From the NCBI GenBank assembly GCA_947447315.1, contig CANFJD010000104.1, positions 1-8,548 on the forward strand: a stretch of DNA of 8,548 nucleotides, given 5' to 3'. This DNA comes from Fimbriimonadaceae bacterium. Lineage in GTDB: Bacteria > Armatimonadota > Fimbriimonadia > Fimbriimonadales > Fimbriimonadaceae. Shown here piece after piece: positions 1-6,806 of the stretch (its first letter is position 1; every line of letters begins with the position of its first letter). Below the pieces are notes generated by a model. It searched no databases and was not told where the DNA came from. It worked only from the letters and a program-made list of their open reading frames with translations. The position numbers were made by a program, and so were the translations under genes.

Positions 1-1470
1 GAAGCCGAAGGCTTTAGCGTCGATGCCCAGCTTCGCCTGCTGAGGGCCTATGCGGCGGAGCAACAAGTCGATGTTGTTCGTGAGTTCACCGAAGCCGAAA
101 CGGCCAAGCAGTCCGGGCGGAAAGCCTTCGGCTCCATGCTCAAGTTTCTAGAAGCGAATCCCGGCCACGTCATCCTCGTTGAGAAAGTAGACCGGCTGTA
201 CCGGAACTTCGCCGACTACGTGAAGGTGGATCACCTTGGCGTAGAGCTTCACTTCGTGAAGGACAGCATGGTCATCGGTGAGTCGTCGAAGAGCCAAGAC
301 AAATTCATGCACGGCATTCGCGTCCTCATGGCGAAGAATTACGTGGACAACCTTTCCGAGGAAATCCGCAAAGGACTGAATGAGAAGGCCGCGCAAGGCA
401 TCTATCCCACCCATGCGCCGCTTGGATATCTCAATGCTCTAGAACCAGGCACGAAGCGAAAGACCATTGTTCCCGATCCAGCTAGGGCGCACCTCGTGCG
501 TGAACTGTTCCACGAATACGCTAGCGGTCGGCACTCGCTCGAAACCCTGACCAAGTTTGCTCGCCAGATTGGCGTTACTTCGAAAAAGGGTCTTCACTTG
601 CCCAAGAGTGCGATTGACCAACTTCTGAAGCACCCGGCCTACTACGGGGTTATTCGGTGGAATGGCCAAGAGACTCTGGGAGTTCATGAACCGCTAGTCA
701 CGAAGGAGATTTGGGACAGAGTTCAAGCGGTGAGAACGGGCCGGGGTCAAAACAACACCGGCTACGGAAGCATGGATTTCACCTATCGGGGAATGATTCG
801 GTGTCAGTGCGGCAAGGTGATGACGGGCGAGCTGAAGAAAGGCAAATATGTGTACTACCACTGCACCGGCGAGCGGAGAGCCGCATGTGGCCGCCCGTAC
901 ATTTCAGAAGCGAAGATCACGGAAGCATTTTCGGATTTACTGAAGCGTCTCACAGTTCCGAACGAGGTATTCGGCTGGATTCAGCAGGGCTTAAAGGAGG
1001 CAGATAAGGATCGCCACCAGAAGCGAGCCAAGCGCGAGGGGGCGATCCGCCAAGAAATCTCGACTATCCGAACTCGGCTGGAGAAACTCTACATGGACAA
1101 GCTCGATGGCGATGTTTCCGCCGAGTTCTACCGCGAGACTCGCGCCAAGTGGGAATCTCGCATCACAGAACTTCAACTCGAACTTGCCGCGATTGACCGC
1201 GCCGAGCCGACTTCCGTCGATGAAGCGATGAGAATTCTCGAACTGGCCTCAACCGCCCATCTTAGGTTCAAAAACGCGAATTCGGAGAAGAAGCGGGAGC
1301 TACTCCAATTCATGCTCTCGAACTCTTCTTGGGTGGATGGAAAACTCGAAGTAGAGCTGTTCGAAGCATTCGATTTGATGCTAAATCTGGCGGAAACGGC
1401 TACTCAAAATGAAAACGAGACCGTTGAAAACGGCCTCGTAAACATCAAATCTGTTGATTGGTGGAGGTAA
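1..1470 (+). CDS. Large serine recombinase, 5'-truncated by window edge
   Basis: The open frame runs from base 1, so the true start is outside the window. The first visible residues (EAEGFSVDAQL) are those that normally follow the YxRVSxxxQ catalytic-Ser segment, so perhaps 10-25 residues are missing, including the nucleophile. Visible, numbered from base 1: the rest of the resolvase domain with EKVDRLYRN at 61-69; a Recombinase (PF07508-type) domain about 142-225 (GYLN to HPAYYGVIRW); a zinc-ribbon with Cys268, Cys270, Cys288 and Cys296 (first pair is CxC rather than CxxC); and a charged helical, probably coiled-coil, stretch about 335-400. Proteins of this family cut and rejoin DNA through a Ser-DNA intermediate to integrate or excise phages and genomic islands. 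The last codons (VDWWR, stop) are antisense to the tRNA-Ala 3' end, so the gene sits at an element edge. The element should extend left. An internal ATG at 136 would omit conserved N-terminal sequence and is not the start. Confidence 0.93.
   Translation, partial: EAEGFSVDAQLRLLRAYAAEQQVDVVREFTEAETAKQSGRKAFGSMLKFLEANPGHVILVEKVDRLYRNFADYVKVDHLGVELHFVKDSMVIGESSKSQDKFMHGIRVLMAKNYVDNLSEEIRKGLNEKAAQGIYPTHAPLGYLNALEPGTKRKTIVPDPARAHLVRELFHEYASGRHSLETLTKFARQIGVTSKKGLHLPKSAIDQLLKHPAYYGVIRWNGQETLGVHEPLVTKEIWDRVQAVRTGRGQNNTGYGSMDFTYRGMIRCQCGKVMTGELKKGKYVYYHCTGERRAACGRPYISEAKITEAFSDLLKRLTVPNEVFGWIQQGLKEADKDRHQKRAKREGAIRQEISTIRTRLEKLYMDKLDGDVSAEFYRETRAKWESRITELQLELAAIDRAEPTSVDEAMRILELASTAHLRFKNANSEKKRELLQFMLSNSSWVDGKLEVELFEAFDLMLNLAETATQNENETVENGLVNIKSVDWWR
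1411..1438 (-). terminator. Intrinsic terminator downstream of tRNA-Ala
   Basis: On the minus strand, CGAGGCCGTT and AACGGTCTCG form a 10-bp stem with one G-U pair and a TTC loop. It is followed by TTTTC and then ATTTT. It begins 20 nt beyond the tRNA 3' end, the expected place for a tRNA terminator. It is encoded antisense within the recombinase codons for ENETVENGL. A plus-strand role is unlikely because no T-run follows on that strand. Confidence 0.72.
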
Positions 1471-1534
1471 GGGGATTCGAACCCCTGACCTATTGCATGC
1501 CATGCAATCGCTCTCCCAACTGAGCTATACCCCC
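1459..1534 (-). tRNA. tRNA-Ala (anticodon GGC), CCA encoded
   Basis: Read on the minus strand the cloverleaf is complete. The acceptor GGGGGTA pairs with TACCTCC and has the G3-U70 wobble that identifies alanine tRNAs. The D-stem is GCTC/GAGC. The anticodon stem is ATTGC/GCAAT around loop ATGGCAT, giving anticodon GGC (reads GCC, Ala). The variable loop is 5 nt, and the T-arm is AGGGG-TTCGAAT-CCCCT. The discriminator is A, followed by a gene-encoded CCA (1459-1461). The mature part without CCA is 1462-1534. The 3' end overlaps the last 12 bases of the convergent recombinase gene, the usual picture for a tRNA used as an integration site. The tRNA itself is intact, so it should still function. 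Confidence 0.97.
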
Positions 1535-1545
1535 AGGCCGTGCAT

Positions 1546-1575
1546 ATTATGGCGCATTATTTACGTCGCATGCTA
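1546..1575 (-). promoter_or_regulatory. Possible tRNA-Ala promoter
   Basis: On the minus strand CATAAT (1551-1546) is a 5/6 match to a -10 box. It ends 11 nt before the tRNA 5' end, which would give a pre-tRNA leader of a few bases. No good -35 box is present at 16-18 bp; the best is a poor TAGCAT. The call rests mainly on position. Cupin read-through is the alternative source of transcription, since no terminator is visible between the cupin stop and the tRNA. Confidence 0.3.
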
Positions 1576-1600
1576 GGGAAGATTCGAATTATTCCAGGTG

Positions 1601-1622
1601 GCGATTGACCGGGCGGAGCCGA
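1601..1622 (+). repeat. 22-bp imperfect copy of recombinase sequence (possible remnant)
   Basis: This segment matches 20 of 22 bases of 1189-1210 inside the recombinase. It shares gcgattgaccg and gagccga, with two C/G differences between them. Both copies read AIDRAEP in the local recombinase-like frame. Upstream similarity fades after a short tcgaa(c/t)t with a 6-nt offset, and nothing recognisable follows. It abuts the cupin stop codon and lies on the far side of the tRNA. It may be a fossil of an earlier recombinase insertion or a chance match. Confidence 0.35.
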
Positions 1623-2102
1623 TCAGCCTTGCATGGCGAGCGGTGGACCTAGAAGTTCCATTCCGAATTTGGCGTGAAGCGCCGCAATGGCGGGCATATC
1701 TGGCTCTGAACCTTGCTTCAAAAGGGCATCTAGTTCCACAAAGAAATTGTCTAAGCCGGCCGGCGCCAAGACGATTAGCAAATTACCGAAAGTTTCCCCC
1801 ACATTTTGGTACTGGTGTCGCGTTCCAGCGGGGATGAAGACGGTGCTGCCAGCACTTACCTCGTGTCGCTCGTCATCCAAAACAAACAGGAAGGTGCCGT
1901 CTATGATGTAGAACACTTCGGCATCGCTCGAATGCAGATGAAGTGGCGGGCCACCGGACGGTGGCGTCGCGGAATGGATCACGGTGAGGGTTCCCGCAGT
2001 TTGGTCGCCGGAGACCTTAATGGTCACCTGATCGCCAAAAATATTGAGCACGACGTCTTCCGAGGAAGGGTGGTTTGTAATTGCGAATCCCGTGGTAGCC
2101 AC
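1623..2102 (-). CDS. Small single-domain cupin protein
   Basis: This 159-residue protein folds as a cupin beta-barrel by motif. Motif 1 is GGPPLHLHSSDAEVFYIIDG, with metal ligands His55, His57 and Glu62. Motif 2 is GSTVFIPAGTRHQYQNVG, with His96. All four ligands of a mononuclear metal site are present. There is no signal peptide or membrane segment, so it is cytoplasmic. Cupins of this kind include dioxygenases, isomerases and sugar or quercetin-type binding proteins; the sequence does not say which. The start is GTG at 2102, the first start codon after an in-frame TAG, with no clear Shine-Dalgarno. It is divergent from the GH9 gene, with a 157-bp shared upstream region. A link to carbohydrate use is only suggested by that proximity. 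Confidence 0.88.
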   Translation of the reverse strand: MATTGFAITNHPSSEDVVLNIFGDQVTIKVSGDQTAGTLTVIHSATPPSGGPPLHLHSSDAEVFYIIDGTFLFVLDDERHEVSAGSTVFIPAGTRHQYQNVGETFGNLLIVLAPAGLDNFFVELDALLKQGSEPDMPAIAALHAKFGMELLGPPLAMQG

Positions 2103-2192
2103 CTGACTATTCTATCTGGCGACCGAGTACTCCGAGAACGGCATCGAGCATCTGTGTAGAGGGTGAACTGGTGACATGAAAATTAAAATGAT

Positions 2193-2206
2193 CTGTACTC
2201 ATACAG
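2193..2206. promoter_or_regulatory. Perfect inverted repeat, possible operator
   Basis: CTGTA-CTCA-TACAG is a perfect 5-bp inverted repeat with a 4-base centre. It lies in the gap between the divergent cupin and GH9 genes, where a shared regulator could bind. It resembles the half-sites of a gamma-proteobacterial LexA box (CTGT-N8-ACAG), but the spacing is two bases short. It could be a chance palindrome. No regulator gene is in the window. Confidence 0.25.
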
Positions 2207-2259
2207 TTTTGATGCGTCGAAGCGGAACGCGGTTAGGTTGAGGCTCCGTCCAAAATTGC

Positions 2260-4599
2260 ATGGGGAAGTTGCCAATGTATGGGCTTGTGGCTGGTTTGGG
2301 TGCGTTATCTCAATCCGCGCCGGCGGCCGAGGTCACCGAGGTTTTGCCGCTTACTGACCGGATTGTGATGGTGCACTTTAACGAGGGCTACGTGAAGCAC
2401 CACGGAAAAGGTCAGGTGAATAACGACGACATAGTCGTGATCACTCCATTGGACACGGTCGCCGCAGTCCGGACGACTAGCTACACGATTACCAGCCTGG
2501 ATGATCCGGCGTTTGGCACGGCCAAAACACCGACCAAAGTGGGGCGAAAATCAAAAGGCACCGATTTTGCCTGGTTTACAGACCGTTGGGTGGGCGACCA
2601 TTTCGAAAACGATCGGCCGGACCACACGAAGGAGCATTGGCTGTACTTAACCTTCTCAACGCCGCTGACATCGGGCAAAACCTATACGGTGGCAACCGGT
2701 TCTTTAGCGACGAACGGAGAAAATTTTCGGTTCAAATTTGATGAGACTCAACTCAGATCGGAGGCGGTCCATGTGAATCAAGTGGGTTACGTGCCCGATG
2801 CTCCAACCAAATTTGGCTACGTTTACCATTGGCTGGGAGACCAAGGAGGTTTAGACCTTTCGGACTATGCAGGCAAGAAGTTCTGGGTGGTCGACGCAAA
2901 GTCAGGGCAAAAAGTGCTGGAAGGAAAATTGGCGCTCCGGGCGCCCAAATCGCAAGTTGAAACTGGGCAAACCAACGATACGCCCGGCGGAAATTTTCAG
3001 GGAGCGGATGTTTACGAATGTGACTTCAGCGGGCTGAAAACGATCGGGCGGTATCGACTGGCGGTGGAGGGCATTGGTTGCTCGTTCCCGTTCGCGGTTG
3101 GGCCAGACGTCTATCGGGCACCATTCCAATCGGTTACTCGGGCGCTTTTCCATAATCGGTCTGGCATCGCCTTAACCGCACCTTACACTCCCTTTGTTCG
3201 CCCGGCTCCGCATAACTCGCAATTGACACCGGGATTCAAAGGCAGGCTGAAATACACGTCCCTACGGTTCCAGGATTGGGGCTCGGAAGGCGGGGATAAA
3301 ACCAAATTGGAGCAGGCGATCAAGGGCGATTTGGATGTGAGTGGTTGGTACCAGGATGCCGGCGACTGGGATTCTTACGACACGCATCTGCGGATTGCTT
3401 TCGAGCTCTTGCTGGCGTACGAAATTGCGCCAAATAACTTCAGTGATGGTGAACTGAAGATTCCCGAAAGCGGCAACGGCATCCCGGATATTGTGGATGA
3501 GGCCATGTGGCTGCCTCGGTTCTGCTACCGGCTACGAGAAGAATTGCTCACGAAGAAATATGGAACCGGCGGAATTGGACTTCGAATATGCGGCGACGCT
3601 TTTGGAAGTGACGCGGGTCCGAATGGAGTACTTCGAGGAAGTTGGGAGGATGTGGATCGCACTTGGGTAGCAAGCGGGGAAGACCCAGTCAGCACGTTTC
3701 GCTACGCGGGAGCAGCAGCTCAGATTGCTTATCTTCTCCGCCAACACAGACTTACCGATCCGTCCGGGATTGATTGGGCAAAAGAAGCGCGTGAGAGCTA
3801 TTCTTGGGCAATCAAGAACACTCTGGCAGGAGACGAAAGTTCAGTCAAAGGTCACCGATTGTACGCAGCGGCCGCGCTATTCCGACTCACCGGTTCGGCT
3901 GAATTCGAGTCTCAAGTAGTAAAGGATTCTGCAGCAATATCGTCAACTTCGGTGCTGGATTCTTCTCTTTTTCCAGGGATAGCGCTTTACACGCTAGGAG
4001 CGGCCGGGACTCCGGCCACTCTTGATCGCTTGCGTGGCGCGATGCTGGCCACGGCCGACCAAAATGGGATCGGAAACGCGGAGAAGCGGGCTTTGCGATG
4101 GGGGGGAGATTTTTACTTCCCCATGTTGGTGGGACAGCAATCCACACCGTTGGTGCCGGAACTGGCGGTTGCCTGGAAACTGACGGCGATCTCGGCTCCA
4201 GCGAAGGCCAATCGGTACCGCGCCGCCATGCTCACAACCGCCGACTTTTTCTCCGGCACGAACGCGCTCAATACAACGTGGGTTACCGGTTTGGGCTCAC
4301 GCTCCCCAAAGCAGATTTTCCACCTGGACGCGTGGGCAAATGGACAGGGCAAGTTTCAGCCTGGACTAGTTCCGTACGGCCCGTGGCGGCGCGATAAAAC
4401 TTATGGAGCGGGGCCATGGGATCTGGCGTGGGCCTACAAAACCGTGTATCCCGACATTAGCAAGTGGCCGGGGAGCGAACAGTGGTTCGATAATCGAAAT
4501 AGCCCACTTGCAAGTGAGTTCACGGTTCATCAGAACCTGGGACCGGCCGCCGCATTTTACGGGATCCTCTGCGCTCCGACCGCCAAAAAAGGTCGCTAG
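2260..4599 (+). CDS. Secreted GH9 family glycoside hydrolase with N-terminal Ig-like domain
   Basis: This 779-residue inverting glycoside hydrolase is probably a cellulase-like endo- or exo-beta-1,4-glucanase; a related beta-glucosaminidase activity is also possible. Layout: a weak signal peptide (hydrophobic about 7-19, APA/A cleavage near 22); an unassigned beta-rich region about 24-165; a CelD_N Ig-like domain about 168-290 (VHVNQVGY to CSFPFAVGPDVY); then the catalytic alpha/alpha barrel to about 770. The GWYQDAGDW motif carries Asp366 and the catalytic base Asp369. NGIPDIVDEAMW is the typical following helix. Glu753 in SEFTVHQNLGPAAAFYG is the expected acid. In VTGLGSRSPKQIFHLD the His is kept, but the Arg of the usual HxR signature is Asp, which may alter substrate binding. 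ATG 2275 is an alternative start with GGGGAAG 6 nt upstream, but it loses the only Lys of the signal n-region. The gene is convergent with the CorC-like gene, with one base between the stops. Confidence 0.93.
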   Translation: MGKLPMYGLVAGLGALSQSAPAAEVTEVLPLTDRIVMVHFNEGYVKHHGKGQVNNDDIVVITPLDTVAAVRTTSYTITSLDDPAFGTAKTPTKVGRKSKGTDFAWFTDRWVGDHFENDRPDHTKEHWLYLTFSTPLTSGKTYTVATGSLATNGENFRFKFDETQLRSEAVHVNQVGYVPDAPTKFGYVYHWLGDQGGLDLSDYAGKKFWVVDAKSGQKVLEGKLALRAPKSQVETGQTNDTPGGNFQGADVYECDFSGLKTIGRYRLAVEGIGCSFPFAVGPDVYRAPFQSVTRALFHNRSGIALTAPYTPFVRPAPHNSQLTPGFKGRLKYTSLRFQDWGSEGGDKTKLEQAIKGDLDVSGWYQDAGDWDSYDTHLRIAFELLLAYEIAPNNFSDGELKIPESGNGIPDIVDEAMWLPRFCYRLREELLTKKYGTGGIGLRICGDAFGSDAGPNGVLRGSWEDVDRTWVASGEDPVSTFRYAGAAAQIAYLLRQHRLTDPSGIDWAKEARESYSWAIKNTLAGDESSVKGHRLYAAAALFRLTGSAEFESQVVKDSAAISSTSVLDSSLFPGIALYTLGAAGTPATLDRLRGAMLATADQNGIGNAEKRALRWGGDFYFPMLVGQQSTPLVPELAVAWKLTAISAPAKANRYRAAMLTTADFFSGTNALNTTWVTGLGSRSPKQIFHLDAWANGQGKFQPGLVPYGPWRRDKTYGAGPWDLAWAYKTVYPDISKWPGSEQWFDNRNSPLASEFTVHQNLGPAAAFYGILCAPTAKKGR

Positions 4600-4600
4600 A

Positions 4601-6058
4601 TTAGCCGTAAGCCAGATCGGCGGTCGCCGGAACTTCGGTGTCCGCCGGGATGATCCCCACATGCAAACGAGAGATTCTTCTCCCGTCGGTTTCGGTAATC
4701 GTAAATCGCCAACCGTCCACATCCATTGTCTCCCCGGCAGACGGTTGGCGGCCAAAGAGTCCGAAGACGTAGCCACCAATAGTGTCAAATTCTTCGGATT
4801 CAAATTCGCTGCCGATGGAACGATTAAGATCTTCCCAGTGGGTGCGACCTTCGACCGACCAGCCGTCATCTTTGGCCAGCACGCTCGGCTCTTCCTCATC
4901 GTATTCGTCGACGATATCGCCTACCAGCTCTTCCACGATGTCTTCAATCGTGACAATCCCGCTGGTTCCACCGAATTCGTCCTGGATGATAGCCATCTGG
5001 GCGCGATTGGTGCGTAGCTCACTGAGAAGTTGCTGTAGATTTTTATTTTCTGGGACAAAATACGGCGCCCGCATGAGTCCCCGGATGGAAACCGGTTTGT
5101 CCGAGAGCATCGCCATCAGAAGGTCTTTAGCGTGGATGATTCCGACAATCTGATCGTCCGTACCTTCATAAATCGGGATGCGACTGTGTCCAGACTCTTT
5201 GATGAGCTGCACCAACTCAGTCGCCGGAGTGTCTGCTGAAACCGCATCAAGATCCACTCGCGGAGTCATCACTTCTCGGGCGATGGTGTCGGTAAAACTG
5301 AATACGGAATGGAGCAGCTCTCGCTCATCGCGCTCAATTTCTCCGGATTGCTCAGCCGATTCTACGAGGTTCTTGATCTCTTCCTCCGTCTGATTGGGCA
5401 TCGAGAAAGTCGCCGTTCCACCGAATCGGCGGGCAATCGCGTTGGCGACCGCTTCCACTGGAAAAGTGAAGAGCACGAGGACGGATCGGGAAGCGGTGAG
5501 GAAACCGTACAGTCGTGTCGCCGTGCGGATGGGATGCAAGCTGGCAATGCTTTTCGGCACCAACTCACCGGCGATTAGGTTGATGATTTCCGCTGGGATT
5601 GCGATGATGAGGGCGGCCGAAAGAAGCTGCAGGAACCCGACTGTCGTACCAGCATGCGGAAAAATGACGACCGCCAAATCATCCGCCATTAGGAAACTGC
5701 CACCGATGATCCCGATACGACAAAGGTGACTACCTACGGTGGCCGCAGCGACATATCCCGCTTTCTCGTCCATCAACCGCTCCAAGCGGCGATATCCGGC
5801 TTCGTCATGATCTTTGGAGTGCCGAATCAGAAACGGGCGGATAGATTCTATGGCCACCGAACCCATTACGAAAAGGCCGTTCAGCACGATCAGACAGAGA
5901 ATGCCCAGAATTACCAGAAAAACGGGAGCGCTATCGGTCGTGGGAGAGGTCACCTGTCCAAGTGAGGTTCCAATTGTCCACCAGGTCAGGATGCCCACGC
6001 CTGGCAGGAACGTGAAGCTGAGGAGTTTGCCAACCCCTGCCGTGGTACCGGGAATCAT
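4601..6058 (-). CDS. CorC/HlyC (CNNM) family membrane protein with CBS pair
   Basis: This 485-residue protein is annotated in many genomes as hemolysin-family and is now linked to Mg2+/Co2+ efflux. Order: an extra hydrophobic segment about 12-33; a DUF21/CNNM transmembrane domain about 46-215 with helices near 46-68, 103-125 and 140-164 and the conserved GELVPKS at 164-170; a linker rich in acidic residues ending in EREL; a CBS pair about 262-385 (MTPRVDLDAVS, SRIPIYEG, then DEFGGTSGIVTIEDIVEELVG); and the CorC_HlyC transporter-associated domain about 395-472. The length is a little above the usual 420-450 because of the N-terminal addition. The ATG at 6058 has GAGG about 11 nt upstream and lies 25 nt after the kinase-PAP2 stop, so it is likely last in the ybeY operon. 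ybeY-corC proximity is common in bacteria. Confidence 0.93.
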   Translation of the reverse strand: MIPGTTAGVGKLLSFTFLPGVGILTWWTIGTSLGQVTSPTTDSAPVFLVILGILCLIVLNGLFVMGSVAIESIRPFLIRHSKDHDEAGYRRLERLMDEKAGYVAAATVGSHLCRIGIIGGSFLMADDLAVVIFPHAGTTVGFLQLLSAALIIAIPAEIINLIAGELVPKSIASLHPIRTATRLYGFLTASRSVLVLFTFPVEAVANAIARRFGGTATFSMPNQTEEEIKNLVESAEQSGEIERDERELLHSVFSFTDTIAREVMTPRVDLDAVSADTPATELVQLIKESGHSRIPIYEGTDDQIVGIIHAKDLLMAMLSDKPVSIRGLMRAPYFVPENKNLQQLLSELRTNRAQMAIIQDEFGGTSGIVTIEDIVEELVGDIVDEYDEEEPSVLAKDDGWSVEGRTHWEDLNRSIGSEFESEEFDTIGGYVFGLFGRQPSAGETMDVDGWRFTITETDGRRISRLHVGIIPADTEVPATADLAYG

Positions 6059-6083
6059 AAACCGACCGACCTCGATTCGTCCA

Positions 6084-6806
6084 TTAATGCACCCATGAAC
6101 CGAAGATCACTAACGCGAGGAGCGTGCCCACGCCCGCCCCCAGTACGAGCTCGAAAATAGAGTGAATCTTGGCTTCGTATCGGCTTTGGGCGACGATACA
6201 GGCCAACAAAATCGCCAAGCAGCTGGCGAGGACATTTTCGGTGACGAAAGGCACCGCGAACGCGAAGAAGAACGCGTACGCGGCATGACCACTCACCAGC
6301 CCGCCCTGCAAGACGGTTCCGCGCTTGCCGAGACCCTTACCAACCACGACCGCAAAAAACAGAATGGCGGCTCCGATAATGAGCCGTAAGGGGAACGTGA
6401 GGCCAAGATTTTCGGACGATAAATTGACCTTGATGGCCTCCCAGCGGTCTTCGCCGACAATCAAGAGTGCGCCAACCACCAGCGCGACCATCGTGGTTAC
6501 GAGTACCGCCCCGGCGGCGATGTCCTTGGCAAACTTTGCCATGGGGTGGTAGTTTGGGCTGGCAAGGTCTACCACGGCTTCGATGGCAGAGTTAAACATC
6601 TCCGCCACGACCACGAGCGAAATGGTGAACAACAGCACGAGCATTTCCCGCAACTGAAGGTCGACCAGAACACCCAGGGTGAGGACGACCAACACCACGT
6701 AAAGGTGGAATCGCATGTGCCGCTGCGTGCGGAAGGTAAAGATAATTCCGCTCACCGCCACTTTAAACGGCGCGAGTAGGTTGGAAGCGCGGTTGACAAT
6801 CCTCAT
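6084..6806 (-). CDS. Diacylglycerol/undecaprenol kinase fused to PAP2 phosphatase domain
   Basis: This 240-residue membrane protein has two domains. Residues about 10-120 are a DgkA-type kinase: EMFNSAIE gives Glu69, Asn72 and Glu76, followed by Asp80 and AKD with Lys94 and Asp95, the residues of the DgkA active site. Residues about 140-235 are a PAP2-type domain with VSGH at 171-174 and SRYEAKIHSIFE at 208-219 (Arg209, His215, Glu219 where many PAP2 proteins have Asp); the KxxxxxxRP motif is not recognisable. Such proteins probably phosphorylate undecaprenol or diacylglycerol, and the second domain may dephosphorylate the pyrophosphate carrier, feeding cell-wall synthesis. I chose ATG 6806: it has GGGAGG 4 nt upstream and overlaps the ybeY stop as ATGA, which points to translational coupling. 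A longer frame from 6836 would add ten residues (MVSSLWPGGS) that are shadow sequence of ybeY. Confidence 0.92.
   Translation of the reverse strand: MRIVNRASNLLAPFKVAVSGIIFTFRTQRHMRFHLYVVLVVLTLGVLVDLQLREMLVLLFTISLVVVAEMFNSAIEAVVDLASPNYHPMAKFAKDIAAGAVLVTTMVALVVGALLIVGEDRWEAIKVNLSSENLGLTFPLRLIIGAAILFFAVVVGKGLGKRGTVLQGGLVSGHAAYAFFFAFAVPFVTENVLASCLAILLACIVAQSRYEAKIHSIFELVLGAGVGTLLALVIFGSWVH

Noticed and set aside
1598..1837. Plus-strand ORF beginning with VAIDRAEP
   Set aside because: Beyond the first 7-8 residues it is the antisense of the cupin gene and shows no recombinase similarity; only the short repeat was kept.
2112..2158. Short minus-strand ORF MLDAVLGVLGRQIE just upstream of the cupin
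   Set aside because: It is only 14 residues, has no convincing ribosome site, and resembles no family; not enough to call a leader peptide.
4577..4595. CGACC-N9-GGTCG hairpin at the GH9/CorC convergent junction
   Set aside because: The stem is only 5 bp, the A-run lies in the loop, and no T-run follows the stem on either strand, so it is not a credible terminator.
4366..5017. Overlapping 177- and 204-residue ORFs across the GH9/CorC junction
   Set aside because: They are antisense or out-of-frame readings of two well-supported genes with clear conserved domains.
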